The translations under genes were made by a program, and so were the position numbers. The notes beneath the pieces are model-generated. The model did no database searches. It saw only the letters and a program-made list of their open reading frames with translations, and was not told the DNA's origin. Shown piece after piece: positions 27,259 to 37,258 of a stretch of 64,000 nt of DNA. This stretch comes from Chryseobacterium culicis (lineage in GTDB: Bacteria; Bacteroidota; Bacteroidia; Flavobacteriales; Weeksellaceae), in NCBI RefSeq assembly GCF_900108365.1, contig NZ_FNWQ01000004.1, positions 124,001 through 188,000 on the forward strand, in the 5' to 3' direction. Each line of letters opens with the position of its first letter. The first letter of the stretch is position 1.

Positions 27259-27462
27259 ATGCCAATTATAGTCAACTTAGATGTGATGCTTGCCAAACGA
27301 AAAATGCAGAGTAAAGAATTGGCAGAAAAACTGGGTATCACGCCCGTTAACCTCTCGATCCTGAAAACCGGTAAAGCCAAAGGCGTCCGCTTCGATACCC
27401 TTGAAGCCATCTGTAAAATCCTGGAATGCCAGCCGGGAGATATTCTTGAATTTAAAGAGTAG
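27259..27462 (+). CDS. Small Cro/YozG-type HTH regulator
   Basis: The 67-aa protein is a single helix-turn-helix domain: MLAKRKMQSKELAEKLGITP, NLSILKTGKAKGVRFDTLEA and CKILECQPGDILEFKE. This is the usual partner of DUF2975 proteins, whose stop codon is 1 nt upstream. I take the ATG at 27259; the open frame extends further upstream only inside the DUF2975 gene. It may repress its own operon. Confidence 0.9.
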   Translation: MPIIVNLDVMLAKRKMQSKELAEKLGITPVNLSILKTGKAKGVRFDTLEAICKILECQPGDILEFKE

Positions 27463-27639
27463 TTATTGGGTTTGAGAGTTGGAGAGAGAGAGTGTTGTGT
27501 GAAACTTCCACTTCTAAATTCTAAATTCTAACCTCTACCATCCAGCTTCTAGCTTCCTGCCTCCAGCTTCAAGCCATTTCTAACTTCTAAATCAGCTGCC
27601 GAAAGGCCGCCTGTCCTCCTATTCCCCAAATACAACGTT

Positions 27640-28512
27640 ATGAATACATTGACCATCAACAATCTTAGCCTCACGTACAAAAATGGTTTCCAGGCTATTA
27701 AAAACATTTCACTGGATATCAACAACGGAATGTTTGGACTTCTTGGTCCGAACGGAGCCGGAAAATCTTCTTTGATGAAAACTATTGTCGGACTTCAGAA
27801 GCCCACCTCCGGAACTTTGTTTTTCAATGAAGCAGACATTGTTAAAAATCCTGATTACATCAAACAGAATCTGGGTTTTCTTCCCCAGGATTTTGGTGTA
27901 TATCCCAAAGTTTCCGCCTTTGATTTACTGGAGCATATAGCTGTATTAAAGGGTATTACTGATAAAAGTAAGCGTAAAAATCAGATACTGGACCTGCTGG
28001 AGAAAGTGAATCTTTCTGATTTTACAAAAAAAGAAGTCCATACTTTTTCAGGAGGAATGAAACAGCGCTTCGGTGTCGCCCAGGCCCTATTGGGAGATCC
28101 GAAAATCATCATTGTAGATGAGCCTACCGCAGGTCTGGATCCGGAGGAGCGCAACCGTTTCAATACTCTTCTTAACGACATCAGCAAGGATGTTATCGTT
28201 ATCCTGTCTACACATCTCGTTGAAGATGTCCGAAATCTTTGTTCGGAAATGGCTGTAATGAACCACGGAAAAATCCTTCGGAAAGGAAATCCCGGACAAC
28301 TTATCGCAGAGCTGGAAAACAGAATCTGGTCTAAACCCATTCACAAAAACGAGCTGGAAAGCTACGATTCCCGCTATGAAATCATCAGCAGACAGCTTTT
28401 GGAAAGAGAGCTTCATATCACTGTGTTTTCTGAAGAATCCCCGAAAGATTTCAGCCCCGTAACTCCTTTACTGGAGCACGTTTACTTCCACACACTCACC
28501 CAAAAACCTTAA
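27640..28512 (+). CDS. ABC transporter ATP-binding protein
   Basis: The 290-aa protein has Walker A LGPNGAGKSS, the Q-loop, the signature FSGGMKQR, Walker B IIIVDEPTAGLDP and the switch His in STHLVED. It is the ATPase of the ABC-2 type exporter whose membrane part begins 3 nt after its stop codon. The substrate is unknown. Confidence 0.94.
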   Translation: MNTLTINNLSLTYKNGFQAIKNISLDINNGMFGLLGPNGAGKSSLMKTIVGLQKPTSGTLFFNEADIVKNPDYIKQNLGFLPQDFGVYPKVSAFDLLEHIAVLKGITDKSKRKNQILDLLEKVNLSDFTKKEVHTFSGGMKQRFGVAQALLGDPKIIIVDEPTAGLDPEERNRFNTLLNDISKDVIVILSTHLVEDVRNLCSEMAVMNHGKILRKGNPGQLIAELENRIWSKPIHKNELESYDSRYEIISRQLLERELHITVFSEESPKDFSPVTPLLEHVYFHTLTQKP

Positions 28513-28514
28513 TC

Positions 28515-31500
28515 ATGAACACTCTGTTTTTATTCGAAGCCAGACGCTCATCAAAGCACTGGCTCACCTATCTTGTGGCTTTACTTTTCATTGGTCTCGG
28601 TATTTTTTGTGGCAGCCAGTTTAATCTTTCTGCAGGAGAAGGAATTTATTTAAACTCGCCCTATACCATCGGTTTTATGACCGGAATGCTGAGTCTTGCT
28701 GTGATTTTTTTCGCTACCGCATACGCACTGCAGCTGCTTTTTAAAGATCAGGATTCAAAATTTGATCGCATTTTATTTTCATTCCCTTTTTCTGAATTCA
28801 CTTATTTGAAGGGGAAATTTTGTACCTACTTTCTACAGACTTTTTTAAGTTTTTCGTTTTTAATGACAGGATTTATCATAGGCCAGATGATGCGCACCGG
28901 AAGCGAAATGCAGGAAGGTTTTACGATTTCGCATTACCTCTACCCTTTATTGATCTTTGGTTTTATCAACAGTCTGCTGGTCTGCAGTTTTCTGTTTCTC
29001 ATTGCCGTTACAATAAAGAAAAAACTCCTTGTTGTAGCAGGGGGATTGTTACTGTATGTTTTTTATATGATTATCCTGCTGTTTTCCAATTCACCATTTA
29101 TGGCGGGAAGCCTTCCCCAATCATTGGAAACACAGCAATTTTCGGCTTTACTAGATCCTTTTGGATTATCTGCTTATTTTATGGAGGCCCGTGATCTTAC
29201 AGCGCTTCAAAAAAACACTCAAATGGTTCCTCTTAGGGGTTATCTTTTGTTCAACAGGATTCTATTCTGTACGATATCAATGATATTTTTGTTCCTATCC
29301 CTGAGATTATTTACTTTCTCCCAAACCTCCGGACCAAAAGTAAAAGCTATTGGAAATCTTCTGCTGATATCTGAAACCAATGCCTCAGAATACTCTGTAG
29401 TTACTCCCAGCTTTAATAGATGGAGTTTTCTCCGTTCCGTACTGTCTTTTGTAAAAAATGATCTTACTTACCTATTTAAAAGCACTGCTGTACCCGCTGT
29501 TTCTATTCTGGTATTATTTTATGTAGGTATGGAAATGTATGCCGAAATTGAGAAAGGAATCCGTCTTCCGCAAAAGTATGCCAGCTCGGGTCTTATGGCT
29601 GCAACCATTTCAGAAAACTTTCATCTGCTTGGACTTCTTATTTCCGCTTATTTTTTAAACGATATGTACTGGAGAAGCTCTTCTTCAGGATTCGCTCTTA
29701 TTGAAAACAGCACTTATCTGTCTAAAAACCGATTAAAAGGACACTTTATTTCCATCAGTTTTCTGTTGTTTTTCTTTACCGGAATTTTAGTGATTCAGGG
29801 GATTATTTTTCAGGCTGCTTACCGGTATTTTCATATCAACTGGAATGCGTATCTCGGCGTTTTCCTTTTCAATACCTGCCCGCTAATGCTGTTTTCCGGG
29901 TTTATTCTTTTGATCAATGACCGTATTCACCATAAATTCACAGCCTTGGGCATTTCCATTCTGGCCGTTTTTATACTATCAGGTCCGGTTTCAGGGAAGC
30001 TGATCTCTTATCCTCTTTTCAGGATATTTTCTGATTTTAAAGGAGCTTACAGTGATTTCAACGGCTATGGAATCTATAAAAAAGCTTTTGCTGAAAAACT
30101 TTTATTTGGAACTGGTACCATCGGTCTTCTATGGATATTCAATAGTTTGATAAAGTTTAAAAAAATATCCGCTGCAGCTCTGGGATTCACCATAATTCTT
30201 CTGGTATCAGGAATTGTATCCGGAATATCTTTTATGAAGGGTTATATCCCCAAAGATGAAGATCAGGCGATCTTAAGTTCTGTAGAATATGAAAAGAAAT
30301 ACCGTAAGTACTCAACACTCCCTCAACCTGATATATCTGATATCAGTACGGAAGTCAAACTCTATCCTTCAGAAAACAGGTACCGTATTGTAGGAAGATA
30401 TACGCTTAAAAACCAGACCGGCCAGCCACTCAGTAAGATCTTAATCAATTTTAAAAAGGATTTAAAAATGGAATCTGCAGTATTGAAAGCAGGTAATGAA
30501 ACAGCAAAGATTCATAAAAATGTAACAGAAATTACCTTAGAGCAGCCGCTTGATCCGGGTAAAGCAGCTTTTCTGGATTTTACCCTGTCTTATCAATGGT
30601 TTGCGGTAAACGGGCATCAGTCTTTTAATGCCATTATCGAAAATGGTTCATTTATGAGAATCAGCAGATATTATCCTTTCATTGGGTATCAAAAAGATGA
30701 TGAAATTCAGGATGAAAAACAACGAAGCCATTTCAAACTGGGAAAACGCACCGAAATGAAAAGACCGGAAGCTCCTGAAGTATCAAAAAAAGATTTTATC
30801 AATCTGAATATGATCATCTCCACTGAAAAGAGCCAGACAGCAGTAGGGACAGGAGATCTTATCAGGAAATGGTCAGCATCCGGCCGCAATTATTTTGAGT
30901 ATAAAGCAGATCAGATCCCTTTCCGGTTTGCTGTTTCATCAGCAGCATATGAGATGAAAAGGGTGAATTACAAAGGAATCGGCATCACTATCTTTTATCA
31001 TCCCAAACACTTTGAAAACGTTACTCATCTTCTTGAAAATGCTAAGCTTACTTTAGATTACTGTCAGCAGCATTTTGGACCATATCCCTTTAAGACCATC
31101 AATTTTGCGGAAATTTCTTCTTTCACGAAAGGTTTTGCCGCTACAGCGTACCCTTCTGCGGTTTTTATGCCGGAAGACATGGTTTTTCACGCCAATATTC
31201 ACGCAGATCAGAAACAGGATGTCATTAATGAACTGGCTGGCCATGAGCTTTCACATCTCTGGTGGGGCAACAGCCAGATTGATCCGGACGACAGAGAAGG
31301 TTCGGTAATGCTTACTGAGACTCTGGCAATGTATACCGAAATGATGCTGTACAAAAAAATGCACGGCAAAGAAAAAATGATGGAAAGAATCCGTGTGCAC
31401 CAGCAAATCTATGACAATGAAAAAGGATTATCTGAAAATGTACCTATCTATAAATCTACCGGAGATGTTCCTCATATTTCCTATTCCAAAGGAGCTGCAG

Positions 31501-31682
31501 CGATGGTACAGCTGACCCATTTAATGGGTGAAGACAAGGTGAATACGGCTTTAAAAAATTTCCTCAACAATAATCAATACCCAAAGAAGCCAGGGTCATT
31601 GGATCTGATCCGGGAGTTTTACAAAGTTGCCCCTGACGCTTCCACCAGAAAACAGATTGACAGATTATTCAAGACCATTTAA
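28515..31682 (+). CDS. ABC-2 permease fused to M1-family aminopeptidase
   Basis: The 1055-aa protein has two parts. The N-terminal half (about 1-580) has two blocks of membrane helices like ABC-2 permeases. The C-terminal part (about 640-1055) is an M1 zinc metallopeptidase, with the metal site AGHELSHLWWG (HExxH) and the distal Glu in LTETLAMYTEM, plus an M1-type N-terminal beta domain. The peptidase should face the side of the permease opposite the ATPase. The ATPase gene lies just upstream, so both act as one system. The substrate could be a peptide that is exported and trimmed; this is inference. Confidence 0.9.
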   Translation: MNTLFLFEARRSSKHWLTYLVALLFIGLGIFCGSQFNLSAGEGIYLNSPYTIGFMTGMLSLAVIFFATAYALQLLFKDQDSKFDRILFSFPFSEFTYLKGKFCTYFLQTFLSFSFLMTGFIIGQMMRTGSEMQEGFTISHYLYPLLIFGFINSLLVCSFLFLIAVTIKKKLLVVAGGLLLYVFYMIILLFSNSPFMAGSLPQSLETQQFSALLDPFGLSAYFMEARDLTALQKNTQMVPLRGYLLFNRILFCTISMIFLFLSLRLFTFSQTSGPKVKAIGNLLLISETNASEYSVVTPSFNRWSFLRSVLSFVKNDLTYLFKSTAVPAVSILVLFYVGMEMYAEIEKGIRLPQKYASSGLMAATISENFHLLGLLISAYFLNDMYWRSSSSGFALIENSTYLSKNRLKGHFISISFLLFFFTGILVIQGIIFQAAYRYFHINWNAYLGVFLFNTCPLMLFSGFILLINDRIHHKFTALGISILAVFILSGPVSGKLISYPLFRIFSDFKGAYSDFNGYGIYKKAFAEKLLFGTGTIGLLWIFNSLIKFKKISAAALGFTIILLVSGIVSGISFMKGYIPKDEDQAILSSVEYEKKYRKYSTLPQPDISDISTEVKLYPSENRYRIVGRYTLKNQTGQPLSKILINFKKDLKMESAVLKAGNETAKIHKNVTEITLEQPLDPGKAAFLDFTLSYQWFAVNGHQSFNAIIENGSFMRISRYYPFIGYQKDDEIQDEKQRSHFKLGKRTEMKRPEAPEVSKKDFINLNMIISTEKSQTAVGTGDLIRKWSASGRNYFEYKADQIPFRFAVSSAAYEMKRVNYKGIGITIFYHPKHFENVTHLLENAKLTLDYCQQHFGPYPFKTINFAEISSFTKGFAATAYPSAVFMPEDMVFHANIHADQKQDVINELAGHELSHLWWGNSQIDPDDREGSVMLTETLAMYTEMMLYKKMHGKEKMMERIRVHQQIYDNEKGLSENVPIYKSTGDVPHISYSKGAAAMVQLTHLMGEDKVNTALKNFLNNNQYPKKPGSLDLIREFYKVAPDASTRKQIDRLFKTI

Positions 31683-31762
31683 AATTTGAGTGATATTTAT
31701 GGTATTCCAGGTGAAAAATCGGAATCGATGAACACCTTTTGTACATCCCGCAGTAAAAAAGC

Positions 31763-31790
31763 AAAAATCCCTCAAGATTGAGGGATTTTT
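31763..31790. terminator. Bidirectional terminator between the M1 fusion gene and pnp
   Basis: AAAAATCCCTCAA and TTGAGGGATTTTT form a perfect hairpin between convergent genes. Confidence 0.8.
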
Positions 31791-31811
31791 TATGGGTAAG
31801 AATAAATCTTA

Positions 31812-34085
31812 TTATACTTCGTTAGAAGGGGTCTGGTTTTCCACTGGTTTTTCGCTTTGTGGCTTTTCACCTTGTGGTTTCTGCCCTTCAGGTCTTCTTT
31901 GTCCTTCGGGTCTTCCTTGTCCTTCTGGTCTTCTCTGACCTTCCGGTCTCCCTTGTCCTTCCGGTCTTGGAGGTCTTGGTAAAAGAACTTTACGGGAAAG
32001 CTTCATTTTCTTACGGTCATCGTACCCCATGAACTTCACTTCTACCTCATCACCTTCTGCATAAGGAACTTTGTCCAGGCGAGCCCACTCAATTTCCGAG
32101 ATGTGAAGAAGTCCTTCTGTTCCTTTAGCAATCGCCACAAATGCACCGAAGTCCATTACTTTCACTACTTTACCTTTGTAAACTTCGCCTACAACCGGTA
32201 CGAAAGTAATTTCGTTGATTCTTGCAATAGCTGCGTTGATCTTCTCTCTGTCTGTACCTGAAATCTCGATACGTCCGATTTCTCCCATCTCTTCGATAGC
32301 AATAACCGTATCCGTATCTTTCTGTAACTGCTGAATAATTTTTCCACCAGGCCCGATTACTGCACCAATAAAGTCTTTAGGAATTTCCATTACCACCATT
32401 TTCGGAGCATGTGGCTTCACATCGGCTCTAGGCTGAGCAATAGTTTCCGTGATTTTGTTCAGGATGTGTAATCTTCCGTCTTTAGCCTGCATCAAAGCTT
32501 TCTCCATGATATCCATAGAAAGTCCCTGGATTTTGATATCCATCTGACAAGCTGTGATCCCATCTGCAGTACCGGTTACTTTAAAGTCCATATCTCCAAG
32601 GTGATCTTCATCTCCTAAGATATCAGAAAGTACGGTAAATTTACCGGATTTTGTATCTGTGATCAGCCCCATTGCAATTCCTGAAACAGGTTTTGTAATC
32701 TGAACCCCAGCATCCATCAATGCCAGCGTACCTGCACAAACTGTTGCCATTGAAGAAGAACCGTTAGATTCCAGGATATCGGAAACAATTCTGATGGTAT
32801 ATGGATTTTCTGCCGGAATTACTGCTGTTAAAGCTCTTTGAGCTAAGTTTCCGTGTCCTACTTCTCTTCTTGAAGTACCTCTTAAAGGTCTTGCCTCACC
32901 TGTTGAGAATGGAGGGAAATTGTAATGCAGGAAGAATCTTTCGTCGTGCTGCGTAATTACGCTGTCGATCATGTTGGCATCTTTTACAGAACCTAAAGTT
33001 ACTGCTGTTAAAGACTGCGTTTCTCCTCTTGTAAAGATTGCAGAACCGTGAGCTCCCGGAAGATAATCAATTTCTGACCAGATGGGACGGATCGTCTGAG
33101 GATCACGGCCATCAAGACGGATGTTGTCTTCAAGGATCATCTGACGCATTGCCTCCTTCTCTACATCATGATAATATACTTTAACGAAAGGGGTTACTCT
33201 TGCCAATTCTTCCTCATCTTCTGCATATTGTGCCAAGAATTCCTCAAGAACGGCTTTGAATTTTTCTCCTCTTTCTTCTTTATTTGATGGTGTTTTTGCT
33301 ACTTCATATACTTTATCATAGCACTCTTTCCATACTTTTTCACGAATTTCTTCATCGTGATCTTCGTGGCTGTATTCTCTTTTAGGGAAAGATTTTCCTA
33401 CTTTTTCAGCTAATCTCTCCTGAGCTTCGATCTGTTTTTTGATCTCAGCATGAGCGAAGTTGATGGCTTCAAGCATTTCCTGCTCAGAGATCTCCTTCAT
33501 TTCTCCTTCTACCATTACGATTGAGTCTTTCGTAGCTCCAACCATAATGTCGATATCTGATTGTAATAAATTTTCATAGCTAGGGTTTACGGCCAGCTGA
33601 CCGTCAATTCTTACGACTCTTGCTTCAGACATTGGCCCGTTGAAAGGGATATCTGTGATCGCAATTGCTGCGGAAGCTGCCAAACCTGCCAATGCTTCCG
33701 GCATTACTTCTTTATCATAAGAAATCAATGAAATCATTACCTGTACTTCCGCGTGGAAATCTTCAGGGAAAAGTGGACGCAGTACTCTGTCTACCAATCT
33801 CATTGTAAGCACTTCATCATCTGATGGTTTTGCTTCTCTGCGGAAGAAATTCCCAGGAATTCTTCCACCTGCATAAAATTTTTCTCTGTAATCTACCGTT
33901 AATGGTAAAAAGTCTACGCCAGGATTGGCTTCTTTGTTGGCTACAACGGTTGCTAAAAGCATCGTTCCACCACATTTCACCACTACAGATCCGTCAGCCT
34001 GCTTTGCCAGCTTTCCCGTTTCAATAGTGATCTCCCTGCCGTCTGCAAGGATAATCGTTTCTGTAAACGCTTGAGGTATACTCAT
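31812..34085 (-). CDS. pnp: Polyribonucleotide nucleotidyltransferase (PNPase)
   Basis: The 757-aa enzyme degrades RNA from the 3' end with phosphate. Two RNase PH-like domains (about 1-240 and 310-550), an all-alpha linker, a KH domain ([14 protein letters not shown]) and an S1 domain ([20 protein letters not shown]) are all present. The C-terminal tail is a run of imperfect RPEGQ repeats (about residues 700-745), unusually Pro/Arg/Gln-rich. The minus-strand promoter box TACCTTTG lies at 34158-34151. rpsO, often upstream in other bacteria, is about 2.7 kb away here (36816). Confidence 0.96.
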   Translation of the reverse strand: MSIPQAFTETIILADGREITIETGKLAKQADGSVVVKCGGTMLLATVVANKEANPGVDFLPLTVDYREKFYAGGRIPGNFFRREAKPSDDEVLTMRLVDRVLRPLFPEDFHAEVQVMISLISYDKEVMPEALAGLAASAAIAITDIPFNGPMSEARVVRIDGQLAVNPSYENLLQSDIDIMVGATKDSIVMVEGEMKEISEQEMLEAINFAHAEIKKQIEAQERLAEKVGKSFPKREYSHEDHDEEIREKVWKECYDKVYEVAKTPSNKEERGEKFKAVLEEFLAQYAEDEEELARVTPFVKVYYHDVEKEAMRQMILEDNIRLDGRDPQTIRPIWSEIDYLPGAHGSAIFTRGETQSLTAVTLGSVKDANMIDSVITQHDERFFLHYNFPPFSTGEARPLRGTSRREVGHGNLAQRALTAVIPAENPYTIRIVSDILESNGSSSMATVCAGTLALMDAGVQITKPVSGIAMGLITDTKSGKFTVLSDILGDEDHLGDMDFKVTGTADGITACQMDIKIQGLSMDIMEKALMQAKDGRLHILNKITETIAQPRADVKPHAPKMVVMEIPKDFIGAVIGPGGKIIQQLQKDTDTVIAIEEMGEIGRIEISGTDREKINAAIARINEITFVPVVGEVYKGKVVKVMDFGAFVAIAKGTEGLLHISEIEWARLDKVPYAEGDEVEVKFMGYDDRKKMKLSRKVLLPRPPRPEGQGRPEGQRRPEGQGRPEGQRRPEGQKPQGEKPQSEKPVENQTPSNEV

Positions 34086-34150
34086 AAATTTGCTTCTTTA
34101 TACTCCGTATTGAGTATGATTAATATTTAAACTCTTTAAATTTTCGTTTG

Positions 34151-34158
34151 CAAAGGTA
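34151..34158 (-). promoter_or_regulatory. -7 promoter box of pnp
   Basis: The minus strand reads TACCTTTG, a match to TAnnTTTG, about 65 nt before the pnp start. The remaining 34086-34518 gap is AT-rich and holds no coding signal. Confidence 0.5.
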
Positions 34159-34441
34159 CTATATAATAATGATATATTAAATTTTTCGATTGCTTAAATA
34201 GGCGCGTAAAATACAAAAAATTGGCTATCAATTGATGAAAGCTTGAAAATTTATATTCTATTTTGAACATATTCACCATTTATGAAAACAAAAAAGTGTT
34301 TTTTTGAGGATAATGTATTGAAAAATCCTGTTGTTTTTGTATTATTGTCTCAAAAAATGAAAATAATGCTTTAATGTGAAAAGAAGTATCTTTTTCATTC
34401 TAAAAATTAACAAAAATATTGCAAACCAATAGGCTGATCCC

Positions 34442-34449
34442 TATATTTG
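34442..34449 (+). promoter_or_regulatory. -7 promoter box of the sugar transporter
   Basis: TATATTTG matches TAnnTTTG, about 70 nt before the ATG at 34519. Confidence 0.55.
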
Positions 34450-34518
34450 CCCTACTTCACCAATTACAATGCTGTAGGCTAAAAAAAGTTAAGGACCTAT
34501 CCTTATACAGATAAATAA

Positions 34519-35946
34519 ATGTTTATGATTAATAAAGAAGTACAATCTCAAAGCAGGAATTATACGGTACCGTTGATTACCATCACCCTGCTGTTTTTTA
34601 TGTGGGGATTCATTACCTGTATGAATGACATCCTGATTCCCTATCTGAAACAACTTTTCAATCTTACCTTTTTCGAATCCATGCTGGTACAGTTCTGTTT
34701 CTTCGGAGCTTACTTTATCGGATCCCTGATTTATTTCCTGATCTCTATTACAAAAGGAGATCCTATTAATAAATTAGGCTATAAAAAAGGAATTCTTTTC
34801 GGGATTTTTCTGGCAGCGCTTGGCTGTGTCCTGTTCTATCCCGCTGCCACATTTTCCTATTATCCGCTGTTTCTGGGCGCCTTATTTATTTTAGGATTAG
34901 GCTTTACAGTGCTGCAAATTACGGCCAATGCTTATGTTTCACTGCTGGGAAGTGAAGAGTCTGCTTCCAGCCGTCTGAATATGACCCAGGCATTCAACGC
35001 ATTCGGAACAACGATTGCTCCGGTACTTGGAGGGCACCTTATTTTTGAATTTTTCTCATCCCCGGACGGATCATTCAGCGCGGTGGCAACAAGAATTCCG
35101 TATCTTATTTTTGCGGGTATCCTTTTATTGGTCGCTTTATTAATTTCCAGAGTCAAGCTTCCTTCGTTCCAGATGGGTGAAGAAGAAGTGGTAAAAGGCT
35201 GGGGAGCGCTGGAATTCAGCCACCTGAAATTTGGAGTATTTGCGATGTTCTGCTATGTAGGCGGAGAAGTTGCCGTGGGAAGTTTTATCATCAGCTTTCT
35301 TGAGCAGCCGCAGATTATGGGCTTTAACGAAATCATCAGTAAAAATTACCTTTCCCTGTATTGGGGAGGAGCAATGATCGGGCGTTTTCTCGGAGCTATT
35401 TCTTTAAACCAATCTTTAAGCCAGAGTAAGAAGGCAGTGTATATGCTGGGAGCTGCAGGAGCGGTATTCCTTGTTATTTTCAGCATTGTGAACCTTACCT
35501 TTTCTCAAATCAGCTTTTTCCTTGTGTTTATTGCCCTTAATTTCGTTGCATTTTTTGTGGGTAAAGCAGCTCCTGCAAGAACGTTATCCATCTTTGCAGC
35601 CATTAATGTTCTGTTACTGATTTCTGCTATGGTGAATCATGGTGAATTGGCCATGTACAGTATCTTAGGAATCGGTATATTCAACTCTATCATGTTCTCG
35701 AATATTTACACACTGGCTATCTCAGGACTCGGAAAATATACCAGCCAGGGATCTTCCTTAGTAGTAATGGCCATTTTAGGAGGGGCTATTGTTCCTATTT
35801 TCCAGGGTTATCTTGCTGATCAGTTTGGAGTACAGCACTCATTTATTATTCCTGTATTCTGCTACGTTGTAATTCTGATCTTCGGAGCTTACTGTACCAG
35901 ATATTTGGGCCATGTGGAAAGCACTGATGCCAAATCCGGCCATTAA
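34519..35946 (+). CDS. Sugar MFS transporter (FucP family)
   Basis: The 475-aa inner-membrane symporter has about 12 helices. It shows FFMWGFITCMNDILIPYLKQ, typical of FucP/glucose-galactose transporters, and later GRFLGAI and AKYTSQGSS-like segments (KYTSQGSSLVVMAILGGA). It probably imports a hexose with protons. A second family member lies at 57695-59041, in the polyol operon. It is monocistronic, with its own promoter and a terminator at 35970-35997. Confidence 0.93.
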   Translation: MFMINKEVQSQSRNYTVPLITITLLFFMWGFITCMNDILIPYLKQLFNLTFFESMLVQFCFFGAYFIGSLIYFLISITKGDPINKLGYKKGILFGIFLAALGCVLFYPAATFSYYPLFLGALFILGLGFTVLQITANAYVSLLGSEESASSRLNMTQAFNAFGTTIAPVLGGHLIFEFFSSPDGSFSAVATRIPYLIFAGILLLVALLISRVKLPSFQMGEEEVVKGWGALEFSHLKFGVFAMFCYVGGEVAVGSFIISFLEQPQIMGFNEIISKNYLSLYWGGAMIGRFLGAISLNQSLSQSKKAVYMLGAAGAVFLVIFSIVNLTFSQISFFLVFIALNFVAFFVGKAAPARTLSIFAAINVLLLISAMVNHGELAMYSILGIGIFNSIMFSNIYTLAISGLGKYTSQGSSLVVMAILGGAIVPIFQGYLADQFGVQHSFIIPVFCYVVILIFGAYCTRYLGHVESTDAKSGH

Positions 35947-35969
35947 AATTTATTCTATCAAAATGTATA

Positions 35970-36003
35970 AAGCGGAATATCCTGGGATATTCCGCTTCTT
36001 TTT
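35970..36003 (+). terminator. Terminator after the sugar transporter
   Basis: AAGCGGAATATCC and GGATATTCCGCTT form a 13-bp stem followed by a T run. Confidence 0.8.
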
Positions 36004-36068
36004 TACGATCTTAACCTGTAACTTTTCATTCGCAGAATGAACTTATTTTACAGATTAACATCAGTATT

Positions 36069-36428
36069 ATGAAAATACAATTAAAGCTCGAATATGCAGC
36101 ATTTATATTGCTGGGAGCCTGTGGTTTTGCACAAACAGGATATGCATGGTGGTGGTTTGCAGGTCTTTTCTTTGCACCGGACATTTCCATGCTAGGATAT
36201 CTGGTTAATACCAGGGTAGGCGCTTTTTTTTATAATCTTTTCCATCACTTAGGAGTAGCCATTATCGTTTATTTTGCCGGAACAGCCTTGTCTCTGCCCT
36301 ATTTACAAATGATAGGAGCTATTTTGTTTTCTCACTCTGCATTTGACAGAATTCTGGGTTATGGATTGAAATATCCCGATAGTTTTCAGAATACACATTT
36401 GGGGAAGATTGGAAAAAAGGCTGAGTAG
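36069..36428 (+). CDS. DUF4260 family membrane protein
   Basis: The 119-aa protein has several hydrophobic segments. DUF4260 features are YAAFILLGACGF, WWWFAGLFFAPDISMLGYL, FYNLFHHLGVA and HSAFDRILGYGLKYPDSF with conserved His and Asp. Its function is unknown. It lies between the sugar transporter and rpsO and is transcribed alone. Confidence 0.88.
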   Translation: MKIQLKLEYAAFILLGACGFAQTGYAWWWFAGLFFAPDISMLGYLVNTRVGAFFYNLFHHLGVAIIVYFAGTALSLPYLQMIGAILFSHSAFDRILGYGLKYPDSFQNTHLGKIGKKAE

Positions 36429-36440
36429 TGAGGTTGTAAA

Positions 36441-36640
36441 CCACCCCGTCAAAAATTCTTTTGAATTTTCGCCACCCCTCCGAGGGAGGGGAATTATAAC
36501 GTCTTTAGTTGTGACGTTGGTCAGGATTGGAGTTTTTGTTGATGCCTTTCTTGTTGGTTTAATGCAGCTGGATCCCTACGGAATGACACAATTAGTGTAT
36601 TGGTCTATCCATGCAGTTTGTCATTCCGCAGGAATCCAGA
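36441..36640 (+). repeat. Dispersed intergenic repeat, copy 3 (longest)
   Basis: It begins CCACCCCGTCAAAAATTCTT like copy 2 and, after a middle part, ends in sequence shared with copy 1 (GAATGACACA and TTTGTCATTCCGCAGGAATC). It shows that copies 1 and 2 are partial versions of a roughly 200-nt element. No transposase or coding frame is inside. Confidence 0.75.
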
Positions 36641-36762
36641 TACTACTTTAGTATAAAGTGAAAATTAAAAACTTTAAGATACTTACATGTTCTTCTTCAT
36701 CATTTGGTAATTTCTTAAAGAACTTTTTATGGCTTTTGTCTTAGAATATCTGTCATTCAAAA

Positions 36763-36796
36763 CAAAAAAGCAACCTCTTTCGAAGTTGCTTTTTTA
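36763..36796 (-). terminator. Terminator after rpsO
   Basis: AAAAAGCAACCTC and GAAGTTGCTTTTT form a hairpin just past the minus-strand stop codon of rpsO. Confidence 0.75.
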
Positions 36797-36815
36797 TTTT
36801 GAAAATCTTTATAGA

Positions 36816-37085
36816 TTATTTTCTTAAACCTAGTTCAGCAATAATTGCTCTATATCTTGCGATATCTTTGTTTTTAAGGTAATCTAGTAAACTTTTTCTC
36901 TTACCTACCAATTTCACTAGAGATCTCTCTGTGTTGAAATCATGACGGTTAGCCTTTAAGTGCTGAGATAAGTGATTGATTCTGAAAGTGAAAAGAGCGA
37001 TTTGTCCTTCAGCACTTCCTGTGTCCTGTGCAGATTTTCCGTGCTTTGCGAAAATTTCCTGCTTTTTGTCTGTTGTTAAGTACAT
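36816..37085 (-). CDS. rpsO: 30S ribosomal protein S15
   Basis: The 89-aa protein has the standard S15 length and sequence, with GSAEGQIALFTFRINHLSQHL, HDFNTERSLVKLVGKRKSLL and LDYLKNKDIARYRAI. It binds 16S rRNA in the central domain. A minus-strand promoter (TTTG at 37150-37147, 18 nt, TAATTTTG at 37128-37121) precedes it. pnp is on the same strand but separated by two plus-strand genes. Confidence 0.97.
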   Translation of the reverse strand: MYLTTDKKQEIFAKHGKSAQDTGSAEGQIALFTFRINHLSQHLKANRHDFNTERSLVKLVGKRKSLLDYLKNKDIARYRAIIAELGLRK

Positions 37086-37120
37086 TCCAATATTGTTTAA
37101 TGATTATTATGTAACGGGTG

Positions 37121-37150
37121 CAAAATTACGACTATTTTTTGATTCTGCAA
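37121..37150 (-). promoter_or_regulatory. Promoter of rpsO
   Basis: On the minus strand TTTG (37150-37147), an 18-nt spacer and TAATTTTG (37128-37121) form a full Bacteroidetes promoter. Confidence 0.6.
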
Positions 37151-37236
37151 ACATTATTGATTTCATATATCAAATTTGATAGAAAAAAATGTTAAAAATT
37201 TCTTAATAAATTATATGCATTCCAACGAAAAGGCAG

Positions 37237-37244
37237 TAATTTTG
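37237..37244 (+). promoter_or_regulatory. -7 promoter box of the 182-aa secreted protein gene
   Basis: TAATTTTG matches TAnnTTTG, 15 nt before the ATG at 37259. Confidence 0.5.
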
Positions 37245-37258
37245 CATACGAATTACAA

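Noticed and set aside
27463..27639. Short C/T-rich words (CTTCTAA, CCTCTA) before the ABC genes as tandem repeat
   Set aside because: Irregular, low-complexity intergenic sequence of a type seen at 21960 and 26015 too; no fixed period.
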